Assembly (NCBI RefSeq): GCF_023195895.1 | Contig: NZ_JALPRK010000013.1 | Span: 1 to 64,000, forward strand | Direction of reading: 5' to 3' | From: Paenibacillus mellifer | Lineage (GTDB): Bacteria; Bacillota; Bacilli; Paenibacillales; Paenibacillaceae | DNA: 64,000 nucleotides | Shown here: positions 8,673 through 17,157 of the stretch, one piece after another | Numbering within the stretch: position 1 is the stretch's first letter | Layout: each line of letters starts with the position of its first letter | Made by a program: the position numbers and the translations under genes | Notes under the pieces: model-generated | Database searches by the model: none | Told to the model about the DNA's origin: nothing | The model's input: only the letters and a program-made list of their open reading frames with translations

Positions 8673-9614
8673 TTAAAATAAGCTCCAATCAAAGGTTCGC
8701 GACAACCGCTCGATCAACTGGACCCCGGCGATGCTGTTGCCTTTGGGGTTTAGTGCAGGCCCTACGACGCCAATGCCGTATCGTCCGGGCACCAGCGTCA
8801 AGATCCCGCCGGACACGCCGCTTTTAGCCGGCAGCCCCGCGCCGATGGCGAACTCGCCCGACCCGTTGTACATCCCGCAGGTGACCATGAATGTTTTGGC
8901 AATTTGTACATACCGCCGCGGAATCAGCGTTTTGCCGGTCGTGGGATCGGTTCCGTCGAATGCCAGCACCAACGCCATCCGCGCCAGATCCTCGCAGCAG
9001 ACTTGAATCGAGCAGTGGCGGAAGTAGATGTCCAGCACTTCCTCCACGCCGCAGCCCAAGATTCCTTTATCCAGCAAAAAATAAGCCATCGATCGGTTCA
9101 AATGCCCCGTCTCTGACTCCGAGCGGTAAACCTGCAAATCGTAATCCAAACCGGGGTTTCCGGCCAACTCACGAAAAAAGGATAAAATTCGCGCCGATTT
9201 CGCCTCCGCATTCTCCCCCTTGATCATCGAGGAGACCACGATCGCGCCGGCGTTGATCAATGGATTAAACGGAATCGCCGGCTGCGCCAGCTCCAGCTTC
9301 ATGATCGAGTTGAACTGATCACCGGTCGGTTCCATCCCCACTTTGGAGAATACGGCGGATTCCCCATGGTCCATGAGCGCAAGGATCAACGTAAACACCT
9401 TCGAAATGCTCTGCATCGTAAAACCCGTCCGGGCTTCGCCGGAGGAAATCGATTGCCCCCGGGGATCCCGAAGATGGATTCCGAGCATATCCTGCCTCGC
9501 CTTCGATAGCTCCGGAATGTACTCCGCTACCTTGCCTGCAGCGCTTATTGGCCGGCATTCCTCCACCCACTCTTGAAGATGGAGCTTCAGTTGATCCCAC
9601 TCGTTCACGACCAT
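8673..9614 (-). CDS. glsA: Glutaminase A
   Basis: A 313-residue cytosolic glutaminase hydrolysing glutamine to glutamate and ammonia; its beta-lactamase-like fold uses a Ser-x-x-Lys nucleophile, seen here as Ser69-Ile-Ser-Lys72 in GFTMQSISKVF. Other family blocks are PFNPLINAGAI, SETGHLNRSMAYFL and MYNGSGEFAIGAGLPAKSGVSGGI. Length is normal for the family. Start ATG at 9614 follows GGAGG. It lies 22 nt behind the SASP gene and could be read through from it, but a function shared with the SASP is unlikely. Confidence 0.95.
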   Translation of the reverse strand: MVVNEWDQLKLHLQEWVEECRPISAAGKVAEYIPELSKARQDMLGIHLRDPRGQSISSGEARTGFTMQSISKVFTLILALMDHGESAVFSKVGMEPTGDQFNSIMKLELAQPAIPFNPLINAGAIVVSSMIKGENAEAKSARILSFFRELAGNPGLDYDLQVYRSESETGHLNRSMAYFLLDKGILGCGVEEVLDIYFRHCSIQVCCEDLARMALVLAFDGTDPTTGKTLIPRRYVQIAKTFMVTCGMYNGSGEFAIGAGLPAKSGVSGGILTLVPGRYGIGVVGPALNPKGNSIAGVQLIERLSRTFDWSLF

Positions 9615-9636
9615 GGCAAACCTCCGTATGGTTTAT

Positions 9637-9918
9637 TTATGGCTGATCGTTTAAGCGCTGCTTCGCCAAACGGATCATTTCCTTGACCATCGATCCGCCG
9701 ATCGCGCCGCCGACCTTGCCGGCTTTCGCCGTCGTCAACTCGCCGTTATCGCCTTCCCGCAGCGTCACGCCTAACGATTGAGCCACTTCATATTTCACGT
9801 CATCCGGCCGCTCCGGATTGACGTTGTACCCCTCACGCATCATGACTTCCGCCTTAAACCGGCTTAGGCGCAGCGCCGGATCCGTCTCTTGGCGGCCGTT
9901 CCCTTTTGGTTGTACCAT
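9637..9918 (-). CDS. Alpha/beta-type small acid-soluble spore protein
   Basis: A 93-residue DNA-binding SASP, made in the forespore to protect spore DNA and degraded at germination. The conserved core is present: the GPR protease site region DDVKYEVAQSLGV and the C-terminal KAGKVGGAIGGSMVKEMIRLA, the second DNA-contact helix. The N-terminal part (about residues 1-35: basic, ALRLSRFKAEVMMREGYNVNPERPDDV) is longer than in the minimal family. Start ATG follows GAGGGA. CATCTTA at 9953-9959 (minus) fits a sigma-G -10, with no convincing -35. Confidence 0.9.
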   Translation of the reverse strand: MVQPKGNGRQETDPALRLSRFKAEVMMREGYNVNPERPDDVKYEVAQSLGVTLREGDNGELTTAKAGKVGGAIGGSMVKEMIRLAKQRLNDQP

Positions 9919-10064
9919 GGATATCCCTCGCTTTCAAGTGAGAATTATCCAATAAGATGCCCGGATTGTCGACCGTCAATCCGGTAAACCCAGCTTCATA
10001 AATTTAGCGGAATATGGTAATAGTAGGATCATTGTTTTTGGAATGCGTAGGAGGAGGAGTCATC

Positions 10065-11189
10065 TTGCACGAAAAAATCAGCGCAGGCCAACTGGCTTCG
10101 ATCGTCATCTTGTTTCAAATCGGCAGTTCCTCTTTATTTTTGCTGGCCAGCGAAGCCAAACATGACGCTTGGATCTCCGTCGCCATAGCGATGGTCCTTG
10201 GCATGGGCATGCTGTTATTCGTCACGATACCGATTCAGAGCCGAGCCCCGCATTCGGACTTGATGGAAATGCTAACCCGCTATTTCGGCAAATATCTGGG
10301 TTTTATCGTAGGTTTGGCTTACATCGGATATTTCATTTACAAATCGGTACGTAATGTGAGGGAGTTCGGGGATCTGGTGATTCTGTACCTTCTTCCTGGA
10401 ACCCCGCTGGACATCGTGATGATCGTACTGTTGGCTGTAGGGGCTTACGCCATCATCCAAGGGATCGAAGTGTTTTTTCGGGTAGGACAATTAATGCTCC
10501 CTTGGCTGCTGTTGATCTACATCCTCTTGTTCGGCCTTATGTTGATTTCCGGTCTTGTTGATCTCAAGAAACTGCTGCCTCTATTCGAACGAGGATGGAT
10601 ACCGGTATGGAAGGCCGCCGTCCCGGAGGTCATTTCTTTTCCTTTCGGAGAGATGATCGTATTTCTTATATTCTGGAAACATGTCGTCCGGTTTAGCGAT
10701 ATCAAAAAGTTCACCCTGATTCCCTATACCTTCTCCGGCCTCTTTATTGTCCTCACCAACATGCTGATCATCGCCGTCCTCGGTGATTTGTCGGGAGCTT
10801 ATGTCATCCCGTTCATGTTTGGGACCAGCTTGATCGAAATCGGCGGGTTTCTGGAACGGATGGACCCATTCGTCAGTTTGTTGCTCTTCGGAGGCGTTTT
10901 CTTCAAACAGGCGACCTATTATTTGGCGGCGGTCCTGGCGGCGGCAGAGTTGTTTAAAGTAACTCGGCATATTGTGGTCGTTCCCGTTGGTGCCGTCATC
11001 TTTGTCGGAGCCAAAATGTTCAAAAGTTATATGGAGCAAATCCAGCTTGGCTTTGAACATAATCTTAAATTTCATTTTCCGATTTTTCAGATCGTTTTGC
11101 CCATCATCCTGCTGCTGGTTATGGTCATTAACCATGGATTCAAGCGCAAAAAGGAAAAACGCCAGTTAGACGCCCCTTCAAACGAATAG
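10065..11189 (+). CDS. GerAB-type germination permease (B subunit)
   Basis: The protein has 374 residues and about ten membrane helices, and belongs to the amino-acid/polyamine-type GerAB family. It forms the nutrient-binding channel subunit of a germinant receptor in the spore inner membrane. It begins HEKISAGQLASIVILFQIGSS, then KHDAWISV and a series of hydrophobic helices, ending in a basic tail. The best start is TTG at 10065, 7 nt after GGAGGAGG; an in-frame ATG at 10014 has no Shine-Dalgarno sequence. It is the first gene of an AB-AA-AC operon. Confidence 0.85.
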   Translation: MHEKISAGQLASIVILFQIGSSSLFLLASEAKHDAWISVAIAMVLGMGMLLFVTIPIQSRAPHSDLMEMLTRYFGKYLGFIVGLAYIGYFIYKSVRNVREFGDLVILYLLPGTPLDIVMIVLLAVGAYAIIQGIEVFFRVGQLMLPWLLLIYILLFGLMLISGLVDLKKLLPLFERGWIPVWKAAVPEVISFPFGEMIVFLIFWKHVVRFSDIKKFTLIPYTFSGLFIVLTNMLIIAVLGDLSGAYVIPFMFGTSLIEIGGFLERMDPFVSLLLFGGVFFKQATYYLAAVLAAAELFKVTRHIVVVPVGAVIFVGAKMFKSYMEQIQLGFEHNLKFHFPIFQIVLPIILLLVMVINHGFKRKKEKRQLDAPSNE

Positions 11190-11204
11190 AAAGGAGAAAA
11201 AGCC

Positions 11205-12746
11205 GTGGGTCAAAAGCATAGGGAGAAGATGCCTCAACCATTATCATTGCATCTGGAAGATAATCTGGCCAGCCTGCGAGCCGCCGCAGACAAACGTTCG
11301 GATATGGTGATCCGATCTTTTCACGTTCCTACTGTTAATCAAATGGAATACGCGCTTGTGTATATTGAAGGGCTTGTCGACCTAACCTCTATCAATGAAT
11401 CGCTCCTTCGCCCGCTCATGTCCGTCCTTTCCGTCCATGACGGGGATTCGGCAGAACGCTTCGCCGCAATTCAAAACTGCGCTTCCGCCGCGGGGCCGAC
11501 CGTCATCGTTGAAGATATGGAATCGCTGTGGCAGCAAATTATGCAGGGGGATACCGTCATTCTCGCGCAGGGGTATCGTCAAGCCGTCGCTTCCGGTACG
11601 TCCGGCGGCGAATGGAGAAGCATCGCGGAGCCAACGACGCAAAATGTGATCCGCGGTCCAAAGGAGGCATTTACAGAAAGTCTGCGCACCAATACGTCCA
11701 TGATCAGCCGCAGGCTCAAATCCCCGAATCTCCGTATCCAGAACAAAATCATCGGAGAGCAAACCCAAACCAGCGTATCCGTCTTGTATCTAGAGGGTAT
11801 TGCTGATGACTCCGTTGTCCATGAAATTCAACGTCGCCTTGACCGTATTCAAATTGACGGTATCCTGGAGGGGGGATATATCGAGGAATTGATCGGGGAT
11901 GCCGCGTTAAGCCCTTTTCCTACGATGTTCAACACGGAACGTCCTGACGCTGTAACCGCCGGCTTGCTGGAAGGACAAATCGCTATTGTTGTCGACGGCT
12001 CCCCGTTTGTGCTGCTCGCCCCCGTCACCTTCTTTGCTTTTTTTGAATCCAGCGAGGATTATTATCAGCGGTTTTACATCGCTTCGTTCCTGCGTTTGCT
12101 CCGCTTCGGCGCTTTTTTCATCTCCTTGCTGCTGCCCTCATTGTATATCGCCGTGACAACGTATCACCAGGAAATGCTCCCCACGACTTTGCTGGTTAGT
12201 TTAGTCGCCCAGCGGGAGGGCGTTCCCCTCCCTGCTTTGATCGAAGCCTTCTTGATGGAAATTACGTTCGAAGTCTTAAGGGAGGCCGGTGTTCGCATGC
12301 CAAAAGCCATCGGCTCCGCTATATCGATCGTGGGGGCGCTCGTACTGGGGCAAGCGGCTGTGGAAGCCGGCCTGATCTCCGCCGCTATGGTCATCATCGT
12401 GTCTTTTACGGCTATTTCGAATTTCGTGATCCCGTCTCCCAACTTGTCGGTCACGGTAGGACTTATCCGTTTCACGATGATGTTGCTTGGAGGAACCTTG
12501 GGACTATACGGCGTTATGGTGGGGTTGATGCTGCTTTGCATACATCTTGCCTCCTTGCGCTCATTTGGCGTGCCGTACCTCATGCCGGTTGCTCCGCTCA
12601 TTTGGTCGAACCTGAAGGACGTATTCATTCGTTTTCCTTTATGGAGCATGCGTACCCGTCCCGACGGCATTGCGGGTAAGAACCGAATACGGCAAAAGAA
12701 AACTCTTAAACCCCAACCGCCCCAGCCAAATCCTGGAAAGGAGTGA
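11205..12746 (+). CDS. GerAA-type germination receptor A subunit
   Basis: 513 residues: a soluble N-terminal region (about 1-270, with ESLRTNTSMISRRLKSPNLR and YIEGLVDLTSI) is followed by about five membrane helices with the family's conserved stretch LLPSLYIAVTTYHQEMLPTT, EGVPLPALIEAFLMEITFEV and LGQAAVEAGLISAAMVIIV. Within the receptor this subunit anchors the complex and is thought to form an ion path. GTG start at 11205 with GAAAGGAG 8 nt upstream. It begins 15 nt after the B gene ends and stops 4 nt before the C gene. Confidence 0.93.
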   Translation: MGQKHREKMPQPLSLHLEDNLASLRAAADKRSDMVIRSFHVPTVNQMEYALVYIEGLVDLTSINESLLRPLMSVLSVHDGDSAERFAAIQNCASAAGPTVIVEDMESLWQQIMQGDTVILAQGYRQAVASGTSGGEWRSIAEPTTQNVIRGPKEAFTESLRTNTSMISRRLKSPNLRIQNKIIGEQTQTSVSVLYLEGIADDSVVHEIQRRLDRIQIDGILEGGYIEELIGDAALSPFPTMFNTERPDAVTAGLLEGQIAIVVDGSPFVLLAPVTFFAFFESSEDYYQRFYIASFLRLLRFGAFFISLLLPSLYIAVTTYHQEMLPTTLLVSLVAQREGVPLPALIEAFLMEITFEVLREAGVRMPKAIGSAISIVGALVLGQAAVEAGLISAAMVIIVSFTAISNFVIPSPNLSVTVGLIRFTMMLLGGTLGLYGVMVGLMLLCIHLASLRSFGVPYLMPVAPLIWSNLKDVFIRFPLWSMRTRPDGIAGKNRIRQKKTLKPQPPQPNPGKE

Positions 12747-12750
12747 AATC

Positions 12751-13971
12751 ATGCTTTTATCGCCCCAAAGGATGAAACCGATTTTTGCGTTTATGATTTG
12801 CATCTGCCTTTGCGGATGCTGGAGCCGGAAAGAACTGACGGATTTAGCGATCGTATCGGCGACCGGAGTCGATAGAAAAGATAACCAATGGGAGCTGACC
12901 TACCAGCTCGTCACTCCGGCAGCTTCTGCTTCAGGCACGTCAGGGGGGAACGCAAGCTCCGGTCCGCCTATCAGCGTGCTTTCGATTCAAGGAGACACGT
13001 TGCGGAAGGCATTTGCTAACAATGAACTGGAGAACACGCGCCAACTGCATATCGGGAATAACCGCGTATTTGTGATCGGCGATGCGGCCGCTAAATATGG
13101 GCTGAACTCGCTGATTGACACCTATTTACGGAATCCTCAAGCCCGGGAAACCGTCAGTCTGTTCGTGACCAAAAATAATCCCCGGATCGTCGTGTCCCAA
13201 TTGATGTATCTTGAAAAAAACACCGGCGAGGGCATTCACAAATTGATTGAAAAAGAAACCCAAAATACGTCCATCCTGCCTAAAGTCAATATGTTCGATT
13301 TGGCTACGGAATCGGCAGGTGCGTCCAAATGCGCCGTAATCCCGGAACTGAGGATCTCCGGTAAAGGCGAGCCAGGTTCGACCAAGGCGCTCGAAAACAC
13401 AACGACGGCTTCAAAACTAAAGTTGGGCGGTTTGGCCATTCTCAATAAAGGAAAGCTGGTCGGATGGCTAAACCAAAAAGAGGCGCTTGGAATCGCCTTT
13501 ATCCGCAATCGCGTGAACAGGGCCGTCATTTCCTTCGAATTTAGCGGAGGCAAGGAGGGAGACAAGGCAAAATCCACGTTTGAGGTCTCCGACACCACTA
13601 CCCGGCTAAAGATGAAACGAAAAGAGGGGCGAATCATCGTGACCGCAAACATCAAAGCGAAAGGCATGATCACGGATACCGGTTCCCAACTCGATGCGAT
13701 CGATCCAAAGGTAGTACGGGAGTTGGAGCAGGGTGTCGGAGACGAATTGCTGCGCATCGTACTAGAGGGATGGCATGCCATACACGGCTTGCGGACGGAT
13801 GTCGTGGGATTCGCCGATCTATTCCATCGCAAATACCCGCGGGATTGGCAAGAAATTAAAGAGGACTGGGCCGTAGCTTTTGCCGGAATCGAATTCCAAC
13901 CTTCCGTTGAGGTAACGGTTGAACGCGTGGGATTGATCAACCAATCTTATCAAAAACTTTTGGAGGAATAA
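12751..13971 (+). CDS. GerAC-type germination receptor lipoprotein (C subunit)
   Basis: A 406-residue lipoprotein. The signal peptide ends in ICLCGC, giving a lipobox Cys around residue 24, followed by WSRKELTDLAIVSATGVDR, the family's opening. Middle and end match Ger(x)C: NTRQLHIGNNRVFVIG, YLRNPQARETVSLFVTK and GFADLFHRKYPRDWQEIKEDW. Start at 12751 follows AAAGGAG. It closes the first germination operon; no clear terminator was seen in the 110 nt before the next gene. Confidence 0.92.
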   Translation: MLLSPQRMKPIFAFMICICLCGCWSRKELTDLAIVSATGVDRKDNQWELTYQLVTPAASASGTSGGNASSGPPISVLSIQGDTLRKAFANNELENTRQLHIGNNRVFVIGDAAAKYGLNSLIDTYLRNPQARETVSLFVTKNNPRIVVSQLMYLEKNTGEGIHKLIEKETQNTSILPKVNMFDLATESAGASKCAVIPELRISGKGEPGSTKALENTTTASKLKLGGLAILNKGKLVGWLNQKEALGIAFIRNRVNRAVISFEFSGGKEGDKAKSTFEVSDTTTRLKMKRKEGRIIVTANIKAKGMITDTGSQLDAIDPKVVRELEQGVGDELLRIVLEGWHAIHGLRTDVVGFADLFHRKYPRDWQEIKEDWAVAFAGIEFQPSVEVTVERVGLINQSYQKLLEE

Positions 13972-14082
13972 ACGATTGTTTGTCTAGAGGTTGATAAATG
14001 TCATAGTCCAACAGACTGATAAAAAAGATAATTTAAGCCGATAACAATATTTTATAACAATGATCGTAAGGAAGGCATCGAC

Positions 14083-14955
14083 ATGAATTTGGACCAGTAC
14101 CGCCCGATAATCGAAAAACCGCTTCGGGCATCCCTAAAACCCGCGCAGGAGGTTGGAGTCATCCTGCTTTCGGCCTTGCTTGTCGCTGCAGGGCTCGACT
14201 TGTTCCTGATTCCGCACAAGTTGCTGTCCGGCGGCGTAACCGGCGTCGCTTCCATCATCAGTTATTTGACCGGATGGAACATCTCGATCGTCTACTTTCT
14301 GTTAAACGTTCCGTTGATTTTATGGGGATGGAAAGCCGTAGGCCGGCGTTATATTGTGCTCAGCTGCGTCTCCGTCGTTAGCACCACCTGGTTTATCTCG
14401 ATCATCCCGGAGGTACAGGTCACGCATGATCCGATTCTTGCCGCGGTGTTCGGCGGGATCATCTCGGCGGCGGGCATCGGATTTTCGCTTCGCGTAGGCG
14501 GCTCGACCGGCGGTTTCGATATTCTCGGGTCCATCGTAACGCGAAAAAGGGACGTCCCCATGGGGAACATCCTCTTTCTGCTTAACGGGCTCGTCATTTT
14601 GGCCCTCGGCTTTTTTCAAAGCTGGGATCTGGCCCTGTATTCGATGTTATCTACCTTCGTGAAAGGCAAAGTCGTGGACATGATCCACGTCGGGCATATC
14701 AAGGTGACCTGCTTTATCATCACGAAGCGCAAAGATGAGGTGCTCTGCCAGCTGCGCAAGCTGCATCACGGCATCACCTGCCTTCATTCCGAAGGCGGTT
14801 ACCGCGAAGAGCAGAACTATACGCTGATGACCGTAACGACCCGGTACGAGCTGGCGGCCGTTCGAAAAGCGGTGGTCGACACCGATCCTCACGCGTTCAT
14901 GAATGTGGTCCAATCCATCGAAATCCTCGGACGGTTTGCCAGACCGGTCAAATAG
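14083..14955 (+). CDS. YitT-family membrane protein (DUF161 plus DUF2179)
   Basis: 290 residues with about five or six N-terminal membrane helices (ILLSALLVAAGLDLFLIPHK, GGVTGVASIISYLTGW, GFSLRVGGSTGGFDILG) and a cytosolic C-terminal DUF2179 domain (about 220-285: VTCFIITKRKDEVLCQLRK, GGYREEQNYTLMTVTTRYEL). The family is widespread in Firmicutes and its transport function is unsettled. Start ATG follows AAGGAAGG. It sits between the ger operon and the convergent iron-binding lipoprotein gene, only 6 nt from the end of the latter. Confidence 0.9.
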   Translation: MNLDQYRPIIEKPLRASLKPAQEVGVILLSALLVAAGLDLFLIPHKLLSGGVTGVASIISYLTGWNISIVYFLLNVPLILWGWKAVGRRYIVLSCVSVVSTTWFISIIPEVQVTHDPILAAVFGGIISAAGIGFSLRVGGSTGGFDILGSIVTRKRDVPMGNILFLLNGLVILALGFFQSWDLALYSMLSTFVKGKVVDMIHVGHIKVTCFIITKRKDEVLCQLRKLHHGITCLHSEGGYREEQNYTLMTVTTRYELAAVRKAVVDTDPHAFMNVVQSIEILGRFARPVK

Positions 14956-14961
14956 ACTTTT

Positions 14962-15981
14962 TTACTCTAGTTCATAGATTTTATAAAGCTCGTCAAGCAG
15001 CAGATTAGCTGCTTTGATGCCGCCGGCCGTGTTCCAGATCGCATCGTCGACTTTGTAGGTCTTTCCGTTCTTGACGACGTTCAAATTTTTCCACAACGGG
15101 TCGTTTGTCCAGTCCAGTTCAGTTTGATTCGCTTTGCCGTCGCCCGTCTCATAGGTAAAGTAGAACAACCGGTCGGCATCCACTTCCGGCAGCCGTTCTT
15201 TGGTAATCTCATCGACGAACGTATCCTTGGCGTTCAGCGTCATCTGATTTCGGGCCAGGCCCAGCTGTTCAAAAATAATGCCGGAGAACGTGTTCGTATG
15301 GTAGACGCGCGTTTTCCCGTCCATGAACCGGACGACCGATACGGTTTCTTTCGCCTTATCGCCGGCTTTGGCTTTAAAGTCCGCGATCCGCGTTTCGAAA
15401 GCGCCCAGCAGCTCGTTGCCTTTATCGGTTTGTCCCAACGCTTCCGCATAGAGCTTGAAGTTGTTCATCCAATTCCCTCGCAGGTCCTCGGACATCACCG
15501 TTGGAGCGATCGCCTGTAATTGCTCGTATACCTTCTCCTGACGCATCTTGTTGCCGATGATGAGGTCGGGCTGCAGTCCGGCGATCAGCTCCAGGTTCGG
15601 TTGGCTTTCTTCGCCTACGACCGTAACCCCTTCCATCTCGTCTTTAATATGCGGATACCAGGGGTCCCCTGTCCAGGAGCGGACCGCTCCAACCGGCTTG
15701 ATGCCCAAAGCCAACAGCGCTTCCGTTCCCTCATTGGTCAAAACGACGACTTTTTGCGGCGTCCCGACGATCTCGGTCTCTCCCATCGCATGCTTCACGA
15801 TACGTTTGCCTTCGGCCGACGCGTTATTGTTTCCCGCCTGGTTCTCCGCCGCCGCGCTGCCGTTCGTATCGGCATTGCCGGACGCTCCTTGATTTCCGCC
15901 ATTCCCGCAGCCCGTGACAACCAGCACAAGCGCTAGCACAACGAAGGCCCACCATATAGAGCGGTTACGAGTTGGATTCAT
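14962..15981 (-). CDS. Iron-siderophore ABC transporter substrate-binding lipoprotein (YfiY-like)
   Basis: A 339-residue lipoprotein of the FecB/BtuF type. Lipobox VVTGC at about residues 21-25 is followed by a Gly/Asn/Ala-rich linker to residue 57. The two lobes carry PQKVVVLTNEGTEALLALGI, NLELIAGLQPDLIIGNKMR and DFKAKAGDKAKETVSVVRF. It most resembles B. subtilis YfiY, which binds hydroxycarboxylate/schizokinen-type siderophores; ligand identity is inferred. It is divergent from two permease genes, with a Fur box at its transcription start. The ATPase is not encoded here. Confidence 0.88.
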   Translation of the reverse strand: MNPTRNRSIWWAFVVLALVLVVTGCGNGGNQGASGNADTNGSAAAENQAGNNNASAEGKRIVKHAMGETEIVGTPQKVVVLTNEGTEALLALGIKPVGAVRSWTGDPWYPHIKDEMEGVTVVGEESQPNLELIAGLQPDLIIGNKMRQEKVYEQLQAIAPTVMSEDLRGNWMNNFKLYAEALGQTDKGNELLGAFETRIADFKAKAGDKAKETVSVVRFMDGKTRVYHTNTFSGIIFEQLGLARNQMTLNAKDTFVDEITKERLPEVDADRLFYFTYETGDGKANQTELDWTNDPLWKNLNVVKNGKTYKVDDAIWNTAGGIKAANLLLDELYKIYELE

Positions 15982-16021
15982 GATTCAATTTCCCCCTTAA
16001 AATGAGTCTGCGTGCACAGAT

Positions 16022-16036
16022 TGATAATGATTATCA
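16022..16036. promoter_or_regulatory. Fur box of the binding-protein gene
   Basis: TGATAATGATTATCA is a perfect 7-1-7 Fur site. It covers the predicted start region of the minus-strand promoter at 16045-16074. Confidence 0.93.
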
Positions 16037-16044
16037 TCTTCACG

Positions 16045-16074
16045 AATATAGGGCATGATCCTTCCGCTTGTCAA
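16045..16074 (-). promoter_or_regulatory. Promoter of the siderophore-binding lipoprotein gene
   Basis: Minus strand: perfect TTGACA (16069-16074), 18-bp spacer, TATATT (16045-16050). Confidence 0.8.
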
Positions 16075-16082
16075 TACACGAA

Positions 16083-16097
16083 GAGAATGATTCTCAT
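16083..16097. promoter_or_regulatory. Second Fur box, permease side
   Basis: GAGAATGATTCTC is a 6-1-6 core differing from the 7-1-7 consensus mainly at the outer base. It lies 6 bp upstream of the -35 of the plus-strand promoter. Confidence 0.8.
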
Positions 16098-16102
16098 ACT
16101 CA

Positions 16103-16131
16103 TTGACAGTGTCTTCCCCATCTTCTAAGAT
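16103..16131 (+). promoter_or_regulatory. Promoter of the siderophore permease genes
   Basis: Perfect TTGACA (16103-16108), 17-bp spacer, TAAGAT (16126-16131). The expected transcript start near 16138 argues against ATG 16135 as the start codon. Confidence 0.8.
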
Positions 16132-16176
16132 TTAATGGACATGATCTATTCGATCTGGAAAGTGGGAAACTACCTC

Positions 16177-17157
16177 ATGAAAGGACTCGGCTTGTTGGTT
16201 TGCGCTTTGGCGTTGGCCGCAGCGCTCGTATGTAGCATCAGCTTCGGCGTGACGGACATCCCTTTCCCTGCCGTCTGGGAATCCTTCGTTCATCTGAACG
16301 GCAGCAACGAGCACCTGCTCATTCAAACGGCCCGCGTGCCGCGCGCCTTTATCGCTGCCGCCGTCGGAGCCTGCCTCGCTGTTGCGGGCGCGCTGATGCA
16401 AGTGATCACCCGGAACCCGATCGCTTCGCCCAGCACGCTGGGCGTTAATTCGGGGGCCGCTTTCTTTATCATCCTGGCCACCGGATGGCTGGGCTTATCC
16501 GGAATGCAAGCCTTAACCTGGGTGGCCTTGACCGGTGCCGCCCTCAGCGGCTCGGTAGTGTTCCTTCTCGGAAGCTTGGGACGCGACGGCATGACGCCGC
16601 TGAAGATTACGCTCGCCGGCGCTTCGATGGCGGCGTTCTTCTCCTCGCTGACCCAGGGCTTGATGCTGTCCGACGGCAAAATGTTCGACCAGGTGCTCGT
16701 CTGGCTGGTCGGATCGGTAGCGGGACGGGGGACGGATCAGCTCCTTAATGTGCTTCCTTATATGGGAGTCGGGATCATCATCGCCTTATTATTGGCGGGA
16801 CAACTTAACGTGCTCGCCATGGGCGATACCGTGGCGCAAGGGCTTGGACAACGCACTGGCCTGATCAAGACGTTGGCGGCAGCCGCCGTGATCCTGCTGG
16901 CCGGGGGCTCCGTGGCCGTGGCCGGACCGATCGCGTTCGTCGGCATCATCATTCCGCATATTATCCGCCATTTCGTCGGAACGGATCACCGCTGGATTTT
17001 GCCTTATTGCGCCCTGTCCGGGGCTCTACTGCTCGTGTCCGCCGACATCGGCTCCAGATACATCGCCATGCCGAAGGAAATCCCGGTCGGCGTCATGACC
17101 GCGATATTGGGCGTCCCGTTCTTCGTTTACATCGCCAGGAAAGGGGTGAAGAACTGA
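16177..17157 (+). CDS. FecCD-family siderophore permease, first subunit (YfiZ-like)
   Basis: 326 residues with about nine membrane helices of the FecCD type, including ARVPRAFIAAAVGACLAVAGALMQ, GVNSGAAFFIILA and AGPIAFVGIIIPHIIRHFVG, the last containing the loop that contacts the ATPase. The frame is open from ATG 16135, but the predicted transcript starts near 16138, so ATG 16177 (protein beginning MKGLGLLVCALALAA) is preferred although its ribosome site is weak. It overlaps the next gene by one nucleotide. It probably forms a heterodimer with that gene's product and borrows a YusV-type ATPase from elsewhere. Confidence 0.85.
   Translation: MKGLGLLVCALALAAALVCSISFGVTDIPFPAVWESFVHLNGSNEHLLIQTARVPRAFIAAAVGACLAVAGALMQVITRNPIASPSTLGVNSGAAFFIILATGWLGLSGMQALTWVALTGAALSGSVVFLLGSLGRDGMTPLKITLAGASMAAFFSSLTQGLMLSDGKMFDQVLVWLVGSVAGRGTDQLLNVLPYMGVGIIIALLLAGQLNVLAMGDTVAQGLGQRTGLIKTLAAAAVILLAGGSVAVAGPIAFVGIIIPHIIRHFVGTDHRWILPYCALSGALLLVSADIGSRYIAMPKEIPVGVMTAILGVPFFVYIARKGVKN

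Noticed and set aside
13972..14082. Possible riboswitch or terminator between gerAC and the YitT gene
   Set aside because: AT-rich with short repeats, but no stable hairpin with a U-run or conserved motif could be found.
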